DNA from: Flammeovirga aprica JL-4
Lineage (GTDB): Bacteria > Bacteroidota > Bacteroidia > Cytophagales > Flammeovirgaceae
Assembly (NCBI RefSeq): GCF_012844305.1
Contig: NZ_JABANE010000096.1
Span: forward strand, 1 to 33,335
DNA length: 33,335 nucleotides
Direction: 5' to 3'
Shown here piece after piece: positions 25,426 through 33,335 of the stretch. The notes below the pieces were generated by a model. That model had not been told where the DNA came from and searched no databases. It was given only the letters and a program-made list of their open reading frames with translations. Position 1 is the stretch's first letter; every line of letters starts with the position of its first letter. A program made the translations under genes and the position numbers.

Positions 25426-26385
25426 ATGAAAAATACGGCAAAAGACTTATTGTTTGGAGTAGCTGTTGGAGATGCACTTGGAGTGCCTTTTGAGTTTTCA
25501 TCTAGAGCACAAATGAAGACAAAACCTGCGAAGGATATGGTTGGCTACAAAACTCATAATCAACCTTTAGGCACATGGTCAGATGATAGTTCACTCACGT
25601 TTTGTTTAGCAGAATCCTTAACTGGAGGTTATTCATTATTGTCGTTGTCAAAGAAAATGATCCAATGGAAGAATGAAAATTATTGGACAGCAAGAGGGGA
25701 AGTCTTTGATATTGGAATTACAACTTCAAAAGCTATTTCTAAACTTGAAGCACTTATTGATAAAGGAAAAGTAGACGAGTTACATCTCTTAAAATACGAT
25801 GCTATTGAATCTGACAATGGCAATGGTTCATTAATGAGAATTTTACCTTTATTATTTGAAGTCAAAAATAAGGATATCGAAGCTCAATTTGATATTATAT
25901 GGGAAAATTCCGCCTTAACTCACCCGCATATTCGTGCTGCAATGAGTTGTCTAATATATTTGAAATTTGCAGAATACCTGATGAAGGGAATTGATAAATT
26001 TCAAGCCTATAAAAAAATGCAATCAGATATTATTAATTTTTGGCAGACAATGAATTTTTCTGTTGATGAACAGAGTCAATTTGAGAGAATCATTCAAAAT
26101 GATATTAACAACTTGCCTGAAGATCAAATAATGTCAGGTGGTTATGTTATTGAGAGTCTTGAGGCAAGCTTATGGTCTTTTCTCAATACCGATAATTTTG
26201 AATCATCAGTACTTAAAGCCATCAATTTTGGCCATGATACAGATACCACAGCAGCAATAACGGGAGGACTCTCCGGAATTTATTATGGTTTTGAAAACAT
26301 TCCCGTATATTGGGTCATTTCATTGGCTAAAATGGAAGAAATTGAAGAATTGGTCCTTCGACTCCATCAAAAATTTCTATCTTGA
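25426..26385 (+). CDS. ADP-ribosylglycohydrolase (ARH/DraG family)
   Basis: A 319-residue enzyme of the ARH/DraG superfamily, which uses two Mg ions to cut ADP-ribose from modified protein side chains or nucleic acid. The N terminus GVAVGDALGVPFEF (11-24), the metal motif GTWSDDSS (49-56, Asp53 and Asp54) and the C-terminal metal motif GHDTDTTAAI (269-278) are intact, so it should be active. Length and all-helical pattern are normal. The macro-domain gene sits 65 bp upstream, on the same strand. In other bacteria such enzymes act as antitoxin or immunity partners of ADP-ribosylating toxins, or as regulators like DraG; which applies here cannot be told. Confidence 0.9.
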   Translation: MKNTAKDLLFGVAVGDALGVPFEFSSRAQMKTKPAKDMVGYKTHNQPLGTWSDDSSLTFCLAESLTGGYSLLSLSKKMIQWKNENYWTARGEVFDIGITTSKAISKLEALIDKGKVDELHLLKYDAIESDNGNGSLMRILPLLFEVKNKDIEAQFDIIWENSALTHPHIRAAMSCLIYLKFAEYLMKGIDKFQAYKKMQSDIINFWQTMNFSVDEQSQFERIIQNDINNLPEDQIMSGGYVIESLEASLWSFLNTDNFESSVLKAINFGHDTDTTAAITGGLSGIYYGFENIPVYWVISLAKMEEIEELVLRLHQKFLS

Positions 26386-26442
26386 ACTCCAATCCAGAAC
26401 TAAATAAATAATTTTTATAATTTTAAATTAACTAAACTCAAT

Positions 26443-27267
26443 ATGAAAACTTTCAATCTATTAATTCTCTTTCTCTTATCATTAAATGGATTCGCTCAAA
26501 ACGTTGTTTCTGATTTGGTTATGGGGAAAAAGATAATGATTCACTCAGAAGTATTATCCGATTCAATTGAATGTTGGGTAAGAGTGCCTGAGCGGTTCGA
26601 AAATCCAAAAACTAAGATTGACTCTATCTCACTTCTCATGCTTCTTGACGGAGATGAGTATTTTAAAATTGCATCTGATGTAGCTGAATTATATGAGTGG
26701 TCAGACAGAATGCCTCTAACTATTATTGTAGGATTACCCAGTACTGTTGCCAGCAGGTATAAGTATTATACACCAACTAATGTTGAGAATTCAAAAACCA
26801 AAGAAGATAGTATCCTTTATTCTCAGACTGGAAACTTTCACCTGTATGAAAAGGCTTTAAAGGAAGAGGTAATTCCATCTTTAGAAAATTATTTTGATGT
26901 GATTTTTAATTCAAAAACAATTTTCGGCCATTCCAATGGAGGTTTGGGGGCAATGTCATTTTATATTTCAAATGAAAACTTATTTGACAAGTATATTGTA
27001 GCAAGTCCTGCCATTTTATGGGACGATTATTATATAGAGAAGCAAATTGATACGTTGAAGTGTTCTTACCCGATTTATCTTACATTGAGTACAAATGGTT
27101 GGGATTATTCGGTTGAATCTTATAAAAATATGGTAGAGAAATTAAGTGAAACTAATGATCAATTTCAATTTAAGGTAAATGAAATGGACAGCCACGTCAC
27201 TAATGGTTTGAGATCATTAATGGACGGTCTTCTCTATGTAAATAAAGAAAAATCAAAGGACCAATAG
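26443..27267 (+). CDS. Secreted esterase, alpha/beta-hydrolase fold (PF00756-type)
   Basis: A 274-residue exported hydrolase. It has a signal peptide (1-18, ending GFAQ), the nucleophile Ser164 in FGHSNGG, and a probable catalytic His251 in MDSHVTN. The early LLMLLDGDEYF segment matches the esterase/IroE-like group, whose members include siderophore esterases and other ester hydrolases. The acid residue is not certain. It is 57 bp downstream of the ADP-ribosylglycohydrolase gene and could be co-transcribed, though a functional link is not evident. It is followed by a hairpin and the leader of the RDD gene family. Confidence 0.82.
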   Translation: MKTFNLLILFLLSLNGFAQNVVSDLVMGKKIMIHSEVLSDSIECWVRVPERFENPKTKIDSISLLMLLDGDEYFKIASDVAELYEWSDRMPLTIIVGLPSTVASRYKYYTPTNVENSKTKEDSILYSQTGNFHLYEKALKEEVIPSLENYFDVIFNSKTIFGHSNGGLGAMSFYISNENLFDKYIVASPAILWDDYYIEKQIDTLKCSYPIYLTLSTNGWDYSVESYKNMVEKLSETNDQFQFKVNEMDSHVTNGLRSLMDGLLYVNKEKSKDQ

Positions 27268-27282
27268 AAGCCAGTAATTAAC

Positions 27283-27332
27283 AGAAGCCAAAGTTCTTTG
27301 ATTAAAATAAGATAATCATTACTTTGGCTTCT
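27283..27332 (+). terminator. Hairpin after the esterase gene
   Basis: A perfect 12-bp stem (27283-27294 with 27321-27332) with a 26-nt loop lies 15 bp past the stop. There is no clean T-run, so termination is uncertain. Confidence 0.45.
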
Positions 27333-27360
27333 GGAAAAACGCCAATGGTGTAATTTAAAT

Positions 27361-27569
27361 TTTACAGATCCATCAAAAATTTTAAAAACTAACATTTTAA
27401 GCTGGACAAGGTCTGTAAAATCATTAAGCAAATTATTTATTTTCAATAAACTAAGTACCTGAAACAAAAAGATTAGAAAGTAATTCTATCAAATCTTCGA
27501 TATTAGATTCTATCTATTTTCCTTAGCAAACTCTGGTACTTGGTTATAAAAACTCAACTATTAAATAGA
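27361..27569 (+). promoter_or_regulatory. Conserved leader of RDD gene 1, with hairpin (copy A)
   Basis: This non-coding stretch recurs upstream of RDD gene 2 (29214-29423). The two share an exact 40-bp block (27421-27460 here) and a 22-bp block (27385-27406), with scattered changes elsewhere. A 10-bp stem pairs 27361-27370 with 27410-27419 through one wobble. Together with the hairpin at 27283-27332 it fills the 302-bp gap before the gene. No standard promoter match was found. Confidence 0.6.
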
Positions 27570-28670
27570 ATGGAAGCAAACAATTGTCCAAGGTGTAAAA
27601 CTACATATACCTATGGTTCAAAATTCTGTTATAGCTGTGGCTGTAGTTTAGAGCATGAAAAGGCTGAAAACCAAAACAATGATATTTATTTGGCAGATAG
27701 CATTACTGAAGAATCTTATTCAATTGATACATTAAGTCCATCAAAAGCCAAAGTAACAGAAAAAAATTATCAAGTGGTTGATTGGGAGGGTTTAAAGGCA
27801 CCTTTAAAAGACCGTTTCTTCGCTAGTTTAATCGATGGCTTAATTACTTTAGCATTTTTATCACTGTCATTTCTATTTTTCAAGTTATTAATGAATGAGC
27901 TGATGTCTGAGATGACATATGATAGAATGACTGCCTCTTTTACATTTACCTCAAGTATCTTTTTTGTGATTGCCGCGTTATTTCTTTTAGTCGCAATGAG
28001 CTATACCGTCATAAAGGATGGCATACCTAAAGGTCAGAGTATAGGAAAAAACGTTTTTGGACTGATGGTCATTGATACATCCACTCATATGCCTTGTACA
28101 AAGAGTCAATCATTTGTGCGAAATATCATTTTATCAGTTTTAAGCTTGTTGCCAGGAGTTGGTACATTAGTAGAACTATTATTTGTTATAATGACAAAAA
28201 GTGGGCAAAGGTTAGGAGATTATGGTGCGAATACACAGGTGATTGAAAGCAGGTGTTTTGATTTTGATAAACAGAAATTGGACTTTAGTAAAGTTAGATT
28301 AAAAACTATTAGGTGTGTTACTCAACAAACGGACTACTATTCAAATGATAAAGAGGAGAGTACTAGTTGGTCTGACATTATGTTAACGGCCTATGTTTCA
28401 ATTATGTTTATTTATGCTTCTACATCTATGCTAATTCGCACATTCGATTTAGATATAGAAAATCTGAAGGGAATTGCTAAACAACTTTGTGTTACTTTGG
28501 ATTGGACCTCGATAATAGCATTTATGTTAATTTCATTTTCATTAAAAAAAGGTCGCTTAAAATATCTGAGTATTGTAATATCAATAATTATCACGATTTA
28601 TAATATTTATTCTTCTATCAAAGCGGATGAACTATATGATCAAATGATGAAAGAATTATTACCCAGTTAA
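27570..28670 (+). CDS. Zinc-ribbon/RDD-family membrane protein 1
   Basis: A 366-residue inner-membrane protein. The N-terminal zinc ribbon has Cys6, Cys9, Cys20 and Cys23; then comes a polar linker (28-75), an RDD domain (about 76-228), and a C-terminal three-helix module (about 268-350). The RDD domain has its named residues: Arg82 in KDRFF, Asp89 in LIDG and Asp217 in RLGD, plus a KDGIPKGQSIGK loop (149-160). RDD proteins are poorly understood; some act in ion or osmotic transport. The frame is open from 27540, but the ATG at 27570 aligns with RDD gene 2. First of four related genes in a row. Confidence 0.8.
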   Translation: MEANNCPRCKTTYTYGSKFCYSCGCSLEHEKAENQNNDIYLADSITEESYSIDTLSPSKAKVTEKNYQVVDWEGLKAPLKDRFFASLIDGLITLAFLSLSFLFFKLLMNELMSEMTYDRMTASFTFTSSIFFVIAALFLLVAMSYTVIKDGIPKGQSIGKNVFGLMVIDTSTHMPCTKSQSFVRNIILSVLSLLPGVGTLVELLFVIMTKSGQRLGDYGANTQVIESRCFDFDKQKLDFSKVRLKTIRCVTQQTDYYSNDKEESTSWSDIMLTAYVSIMFIYASTSMLIRTFDLDIENLKGIAKQLCVTLDWTSIIAFMLISFSLKKGRLKYLSIVISIIITIYNIYSSIKADELYDQMMKELLPS

Positions 28671-28717
28671 ATTCTAATTTCTGATGAAAATAAGTACTCA
28701 AAGAAAATTGATTAATA

Positions 28718-29146
28718 ATGAATAAATACAATTGCCCAAAGTGTAATGCTGAACCCATTGATGGTGCAAACTTTTGTCATGAATGTGGATGTGTTTTGGA
28801 ACAACATGTAGCTCAACCGGATTTAGAATATCAGGAAAGTTATGCTGTCTCCATAAATTATACTGACAAATATGATAAATATCTATTTGTTTATATTGTG
28901 ATACAGGCACTGACAATTTTAATAGATCTAGCCTTGAGAAATATGCTTCCCAACACCAACGAATATTTGGAACCATATATTAAATTAACTGGAATAATGT
29001 TTATCATAGACAGTATGGCTTTTTTATTTATAGCCTTTGCGGTCAATAAAAAGAGGCTTAGAATACTATGTATACTCCTTTCTGTATTTTTAATATTGAA
29101 ATGGAACTATGATAATATTGAATATATCATAAAATATCTTTACTAG
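28718..29146 (+). CDS. Zinc-ribbon membrane protein lacking the RDD domain
   Basis: A 142-residue relative of its neighbours. It keeps the zinc ribbon (Cys6, Cys9, Cys20, Cys23) and the C-terminal three-helix module (about 54-74, 92-109, 114-128), but the whole RDD domain and most of the linker are missing. The join is at about residue 45-50, where YQESYAVSINYTDKYDKY runs straight into the first helix. The reading frame is intact, so this looks like a maintained short form and not debris. It lies 47 bp after RDD gene 1 and is probably co-transcribed with it. Confidence 0.7.
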   Translation: MNKYNCPKCNAEPIDGANFCHECGCVLEQHVAQPDLEYQESYAVSINYTDKYDKYLFVYIVIQALTILIDLALRNMLPNTNEYLEPYIKLTGIMFIIDSMAFLFIAFAVNKKRLRILCILLSVFLILKWNYDNIEYIIKYLY

Positions 29147-29213
29147 TATTACTAAGAAAAAATTAGAATTGGTTCTTTTTATTAACAGAGCCTTTTCAAT
29201 GCTGTATATTAAA

Positions 29214-29423
29214 ATTACAGGTCTAATAAAAACTTTTAAAACTAACATTTTAAGCTGGATAAGATCTGTAATATCATTAAGCAAATTATTTATTTTCAAT
29301 AAACTAAGTACCTTAAACTAAAAGATTAGAAAGCAATTATATCAAATCTTCAATATTAGAATCTTTCTATTTTTCTTTAGCAAGCTTTGGGACTTGGTTA
29401 TAAAAACGTAACTATTATATATA
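29214..29423 (+). promoter_or_regulatory. Conserved leader of RDD gene 2, with hairpin (copy B)
   Basis: Second copy of the leader at 27361-27569: the exact 40-bp block is at 29274-29313 and the 22-bp block at 29238-29259. Its 11-bp stem pairs 29214-29224 with 29262-29272. Differences from copy A within the stem keep the pairing: one A-T has become G-T and one G-T has become A-T. Confidence 0.6.
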
Positions 29424-30479
29424 ATGGAAGCAAACAATTGTCCAAGGTGTAGAACTACCTATGCCCATGGAGCTAAATTTTGCCAAGAATGCGGCTATAA
29501 TTTAGAACATGAACTAGCGGGACATCAAGAGAATTATGAGTATCAAGAAAACTATAATTCTTCCGCTAATAATAGTAATGGAGGTTTATCTTCAATTTCA
29601 CTAACCAAAGAAAGCTATACAGAAGAAGAGGAAGTAGAAACACCTCAGAATGAAATTGATTGGGTCGCTTTAAAAGCCCCTTTTGGTGACCGATTTTTGG
29701 CTTTTGTGTTGGATAAATTAATTACTCTTTTAATTGGTATACCTTCTTTGGTGTTCTTCTATTTAGGCTTTGATAAGCTAATTCATACTTATCATTCAAA
29801 TGAACACTATCCTTTTTTCTTTTTAGCAGTAGTATTTTTGCTTGCTCCTTTATTTTATTCTTTACTCAAGGATGGAATGGGAATAGGTCAGAGTATTGGA
29901 AAAAAGAAATGTGGATTGATGGTTATTGATGTGTATACTCAAAGGCCCTGTTCTGTTGGCCAATCATTTAGAAGAAATATCGTCTTCATTGTCTTGAACA
30001 TATTACCTGGTGTTGGTCCATTTGTTGAGCTTTTGTTGATAATAATTACAGAAAATGGGCAAAGATTAGGAGATGAAGGAGCCAATACACAAGTAGTAAA
30101 AGCTGAAAGCTTTAAATTCGAGAAAGAAAAACGAGAAGAACAAAAATCAAAAGCTGTTATCTCGAAAGAGTACGGAGTTTTGAGCAGTGAAGATGATATG
30201 ACTTATCAAACACCTGAAAATTCTGATAAATTGATATTTATTTTTGTCGGTACTGCTTTACTTATTGGTTTAATTCATGGAGGATTAAGGCTCGCTGAGG
30301 TAGACCCGCGCGAAGGGATAGGAAATATTCTCAATATTGGGGCTATAATTTTGCAAAATGTCTCTCTACTATTACTCTCTTTTGGAATAAGAAGAAAGCC
30401 ATTTAGAACAATTGGAATTGGGGTATCATTAATAATTATAATATACAATTTCTATAATATCTCAAAATACATGATTTAA
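29424..30479 (+). CDS. Zinc-ribbon/RDD-family membrane protein 2
   Basis: A 351-residue protein with the same plan as RDD gene 1: zinc ribbon (Cys6, Cys9, Cys20, Cys23), an acidic and Ser/Asn-rich linker (30-80), an RDD domain (about 82-228, with Arg90, Asp97 and Asp217 in RLGDEGA), and three C-terminal helices (about 268-348). The first 28 bases of the gene are identical to RDD gene 1, and the upstream leader is also duplicated, so these two are the most recent duplicates of the set. The KDGMGIGQSIGK loop is conserved. Function unknown beyond the family. Confidence 0.82.
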   Translation: MEANNCPRCRTTYAHGAKFCQECGYNLEHELAGHQENYEYQENYNSSANNSNGGLSSISLTKESYTEEEEVETPQNEIDWVALKAPFGDRFLAFVLDKLITLLIGIPSLVFFYLGFDKLIHTYHSNEHYPFFFLAVVFLLAPLFYSLLKDGMGIGQSIGKKKCGLMVIDVYTQRPCSVGQSFRRNIVFIVLNILPGVGPFVELLLIIITENGQRLGDEGANTQVVKAESFKFEKEKREEQKSKAVISKEYGVLSSEDDMTYQTPENSDKLIFIFVGTALLIGLIHGGLRLAEVDPREGIGNILNIGAIILQNVSLLLLSFGIRRKPFRTIGIGVSLIIIIYNFYNISKYMI

Positions 30480-30497
30480 GGTCGATTAAATTAATAT

Positions 30498-30559
30498 CTA
30501 TTATAAGAGGGTAGATTGTTGTGATAATTAATCACTTATCAAAACCTACTTTATAATAG
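30498..30559. repeat. Small inverted repeat before RDD gene 3
   Basis: Arms at 30498-30506 and 30551-30559 are perfect 9-bp complements, with a shorter GTGAT/ATCAC hairpin inside (about 30520-30534). The leader shared by RDD genes 1 and 2 is absent here. Confidence 0.35.
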
Positions 30560-30602
30560 TTATATCATGGTCTTGAACTTCTAAAACTAAACTATTGAAA
30601 TA

Positions 30603-31634
30603 ATGGAAAAATATAATTGTCCTAGGTGTAATACATCATATGCCTATGGTTCGAAATTTTGTCATGAATGTGGCTGTGATTTGGAGATGGAATTGACTGA
30701 ACATCAGACAAATTATGAATACCAAGAAAATTATTCTTCTGCTTCAGCAAATATATACACCAATAGCTCTTCATCGGATACTTATACATCAATAGAAGAA
30801 GAGGGAAATATTGGTGAAACAACTTTACCATCAATTGATTTTGATGAAGTCGAATTAAAAGCACCCTTTGGAGCTCGATTACACGCTTACTTTTTAGATA
30901 GTCTAATTGCAATAACATTAGCAATACCTTCAATTATATTTGCTTTATTAGGAGTGGATATACTGAAACATGCTTTCTATTTTAGTGAAGTAATTATTTT
31001 CTTCGTTTTATCAGGTTTATTATTATTACTTCCCTTATTATACATGTTGTTGAAAGATGGTATGGGTAAAGGGCAGAGTATTGGTAAAAAAGTAGTAGGC
31101 TTGACAGTCATTAATGTAGATACTTTAGAACCTTGTTCTAAAGGACAGTCATTTCTGAGAAACTTTATTCTGATGTTTTTAAATACAATACCTGTTATTG
31201 GCAATACGCTTGAAGTTATTATTGCTGTGATTGCGGAAGATGGAAAAAGATTAGGAGATCGAGCAGTAAGAACACAAGTGATTGAAATAGAACATGTAAT
31301 TTTTGAGCTTGATAAAATTAATGATACTGAATCGACATCAGAAGGGGGTGATATTTTAGATGAAAATGATGAGAAATCTGATATTTTGTTGTTTATGTAT
31401 ATCCTCGTTGTTGGGATCACTATGTTTTCACAAATAGGACTTGGCTTCTTGATGCCAGAATTGTATAGAGATATATCCTATATATTTATGTTTTTAACAA
31501 TGTTTCAAATTGCATCACTAATATTAGTTCCTTTGGCGATTAGAGATGGTGACATTAAGCCGGTGTTCATCATTATATCTGTATTGGCAAGTATTTCATT
31601 GTTATTGGTTAATATTCAATCTTTGTTAGAATAA
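30603..31634 (+). CDS. Zinc-ribbon/RDD-family membrane protein 3
   Basis: A 343-residue protein with the shared plan: zinc ribbon (Cys6, Cys9, Cys20, Cys23), a Ser-rich linker (45-80), an RDD domain (about 84-230, with Arg92, Asp99 and Asp219 in RLGDRAV), then an acidic stretch and three helices (about 261-340). The KDGMGKGQSIGKKVVGL loop is the closest of the three to the general RDD consensus. The N terminus (MEKYNCPRCN) is closer to the short RDD-less copy than to genes 1 and 2. Last of the four; an intrinsic terminator follows 25 bp after the stop. Confidence 0.82.
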   Translation: MEKYNCPRCNTSYAYGSKFCHECGCDLEMELTEHQTNYEYQENYSSASANIYTNSSSSDTYTSIEEEGNIGETTLPSIDFDEVELKAPFGARLHAYFLDSLIAITLAIPSIIFALLGVDILKHAFYFSEVIIFFVLSGLLLLLPLLYMLLKDGMGKGQSIGKKVVGLTVINVDTLEPCSKGQSFLRNFILMFLNTIPVIGNTLEVIIAVIAEDGKRLGDRAVRTQVIEIEHVIFELDKINDTESTSEGGDILDENDEKSDILLFMYILVVGITMFSQIGLGFLMPELYRDISYIFMFLTMFQIASLILVPLAIRDGDIKPVFIIISVLASISLLLVNIQSLLE

Positions 31635-31658
31635 AAATAGAATAAACCAACTAATTAT

Positions 31659-31706
31659 TAGGGTTCAATTCTGGTCAAAGAAATCATAAATTGAACCCTA
31701 TTTTTT
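31659..31706 (+). terminator. Intrinsic terminator of the RDD gene cluster
   Basis: A perfect 12-bp stem (31659-31670 with 31689-31700) with an 18-nt loop is followed by a T-run. The remaining 31707-31921 shows nothing further. Confidence 0.85.
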
Positions 31707-31921
31707 ATAAAAATCAATTAACTTTAAGTAATCGAACTTTAGCAGTTGAACATTTAAAATTGGGAAAAGTTGGATAATTGTTTTTTAGTCTAATCAAGGT
31801 AGAATAGAAGAGCATAGTTGCTTGATGATATTCTAACGTAGAGAAGGCTAAAAAAGAGAATCTTAAAACTTCCGATTTTAATATTACAACAGCTTAATCA
31901 TACATATTAGCAAACAAAGAG

Positions 31922-32317
31922 ATGTCTGACTTTATATTAAAATTTTGGCCTAAAGAAGAGGTCAAAGAGGAAAAAACAAAACAACTAAAGGAAGGTCTTT
32001 TAGACGCAAACATTATTGGTAATTCAAAAGAATTTTGGGGAAAACCAGCTTTCGAACCAGGAAAATTATTGAATGATTATTTTGAACCAAAACTCAATCC
32101 TGAATGGGCTAAATCTTATTTTTCAACTATTGCTCTTAGTATTGAAGCAAAAGGGTATGGAGTATTGAGTGGTGAAGAGGATTTTGAATATATCGACCGA
32201 TCAAATGTAGTAGCAATAAAAGGAGGTGAAGGTGAATTTAATCAATGGGATAAAATGTGTGCAAAATTAAAGGAAATTACTGGAGATGAGTATGAAGGAG
32301 GTTGGGAAATTATGTAA
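31922..32317 (+). CDS. Hypothetical protein, possible immunity-type protein
   Basis: A 131-residue soluble, acidic protein beginning MSDFILKFWPK. Features are a charged helical N-terminal part (12-30), an aromatic-rich middle (EFWGKPAFEPG, about 37-47), and a C-terminal half with beta-like YGVLSGEEDFEYIDR and ending GDEYEGGWEIM. No family is recognised. Small acidic proteins of this type often turn up as immunity proteins of polymorphic toxins, but no toxin gene is beside it, so this is a guess. The start is the ATG at 31922; the leader upstream has no recognisable promoter. Confidence 0.6.
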   Translation: MSDFILKFWPKEEVKEEKTKQLKEGLLDANIIGNSKEFWGKPAFEPGKLLNDYFEPKLNPEWAKSYFSTIALSIEAKGYGVLSGEEDFEYIDRSNVVAIKGGEGEFNQWDKMCAKLKEITGDEYEGGWEIM

Positions 32318-32374
32318 CATCAGAATTTATTACTGGATGCCATAAAATCCCATTAGATAAATAAATGATATGAT

Positions 32375-33259
32375 ATGATTCTGAATAATAAACGCTATCA
32401 AAGAATCTTTTTACTCCTTCTTGTTTTTGTCTTCATATGGTTGCTTATGGCATTGATTTCAGCCAAATATTTGACAAGGACTAATCAAATTGACTTTAAA
32501 GACATAGAAGTGTTTGATGGGCATGAAGTAGATTATTTAGTGGTTAAAACAACTGATAACCTTAAAATTTCTTCATGGTATATTCGTAATACAAACCCAA
32601 CAACGATCATCCTTTTATCGGGAATTAAAGGGAATAGGACAGGGCAATTGGAAAGAGCAAGGTTTTATTTCGAAATGGGATTTTCTGTTCTTATGCCAGA
32701 TCTTAGAGGTACAGGAAAAAGTGAAGGGGACTTGATTAGTTTTGGTTGGCATGAACGTAAAGATCTACAAGCTTGTATTCAAAAACTTCATGAATTAGGA
32801 GTTAAACACATAGGTGCAGATGGACAGTCGCTTGGAGCTGCTACTATTGTATATTCATTTATTGAATCTTCTGAGTTTGACTTTGTGATACTCGAATCGT
32901 GTTATGATAACATATCAAATGCATTTAAAAACAGAGTACAAAAGTTTAATATTCCAATGTTTCTATTGGAGCCGGTTAAATTTTTCACTGAAATGATCAT
33001 TCAAACTCCTCAAAGTAACCTTTCTCCTGATCAGATTATTACGAAGATTCAATGCTCCACTTTGATTCTTGCAGGTGATCAGGAAAATCAGATCCCAACT
33101 TCAGAAACGATAAAGCTTTACAATGCTTGTGGAGCTAAAGACAAGACTTTGCATCTCTTTGAAGGAGGGAAACATGAGGATTTATATAGACGGTTTCCTT
33201 CAGAATATGAAGGAGTAGTGAAGCTCTTTTTAAGTGAAATAGAAATCTTGGAGAAGTAA
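32375..33259 (+). CDS. Membrane-anchored alpha/beta hydrolase
   Basis: A 294-residue alpha/beta hydrolase with an uncleaved-looking N-terminal helix (about 10-30), so it is probably anchored in the inner membrane with the enzyme outside. The catalytic triad is intact: Ser152 in DGQSLGAA, Asp235 in AGDQENQ and His267 in GGKHEDL. The PDLRGTGKSEGD segment (108-119) is typical of the BAAT/S9-like hydrolases. This group includes lipases, esterases and acyltransferases; substrate unknown. It is 57 bp downstream of the hypothetical gene and may be co-transcribed. The last 76 bases of the window show nothing. Confidence 0.82.
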   Translation: MILNNKRYQRIFLLLLVFVFIWLLMALISAKYLTRTNQIDFKDIEVFDGHEVDYLVVKTTDNLKISSWYIRNTNPTTIILLSGIKGNRTGQLERARFYFEMGFSVLMPDLRGTGKSEGDLISFGWHERKDLQACIQKLHELGVKHIGADGQSLGAATIVYSFIESSEFDFVILESCYDNISNAFKNRVQKFNIPMFLLEPVKFFTEMIIQTPQSNLSPDQIITKIQCSTLILAGDQENQIPTSETIKLYNACGAKDKTLHLFEGGKHEDLYRRFPSEYEGVVKLFLSEIEILEK

Positions 33260-33335
33260 TTTTTGGTGATGGCTATTTTAGGTTGATCTAGCTACATCCG
33301 TTACTAAAATTACCACATTTATAGTAATGTTTTTC

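Noticed and set aside
29161..29423. Mobile element carrying the RDD genes
   Set aside because: The repeated leader is in direct orientation with no transposase or terminal inverted repeats, so tandem gene duplication explains it better.
1..33335. tRNA, rRNA or CRISPR array
   Set aside because: No cloverleaf, rRNA segment or regularly spaced repeat was found by eye on either strand.

Overview
The window looks like a chromosomal segment of an A+T-rich Bacteroidota bacterium, most likely Cytophagales and close to Flammeovirga. I infer this from the gene content: 7TMR-DISM/SpoIIE and TPR/SpoIIE phosphatases with a shared linker, a secreted caspase with a DUF4384-like tail, and a lipoprotein with an acidic patch right after the lipobox Cys. 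It also fits the regulatory DNA, which carries Bacteroidetes-type promoters (TTTG, about 19-21 bp, TAnnTTTG) and no conventional -35/-10 boxes. No rRNA, tRNA, CRISPR array, intact insertion sequence or phage gene was seen. The taxon is an inference from style, not from a marker gene.

Layout. 1-4.5 kb (+): a secreted esterase, a small membrane protein, a quinone oxidoreductase with a clear promoter, a metallo-beta-lactamase-fold hydrolase and a weak hypothetical ORF. They are separated by two inverted-repeat elements and a terminator. 4.6-8.5 kb (-): a two-gene operon of a 7TMR-DISM/SpoIIE phosphatase followed 8 bp later by a secreted alpha/beta hydrolase whose nucleophile Ser has become Asp. 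8.8-11 kb (+): a secreted caspase. 11.1-12.5 kb (-): a CLC antiporter with fluoride-type signature motifs. 12.6-15.1 kb (+): an FtsX-type permease with no ATPase beside it. 15.1-21.4 kb: housekeeping genes (proline dehydrogenase, nitroreductase, thioredoxin, YebC-like protein, PurN, ROK sugar kinase) plus a small exported peptide and a lipoprotein. 21.5-23.7 kb (+): a second SpoIIE phosphatase, with TPR repeats.

The right third (24-33.3 kb, all +) is accessory in character. It holds two small hypothetical genes, a macro-domain protein next to an ADP-ribosylglycohydrolase, a secreted esterase, and a tandem family of four zinc-ribbon membrane proteins. Three of the four carry an RDD domain and one has lost it. 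Two of the family genes share a long conserved upstream leader containing a hairpin whose stem differs between copies in ways that keep it paired. The block ends with an unidentified small protein and a membrane-anchored alpha/beta hydrolase.

The strongest leads are the RDD family with its duplicated leader, the macro/ARH pair with no visible ADP-ribosyltransferase, the Ser-to-Asp hydrolase, and the fluoride-type CLC.
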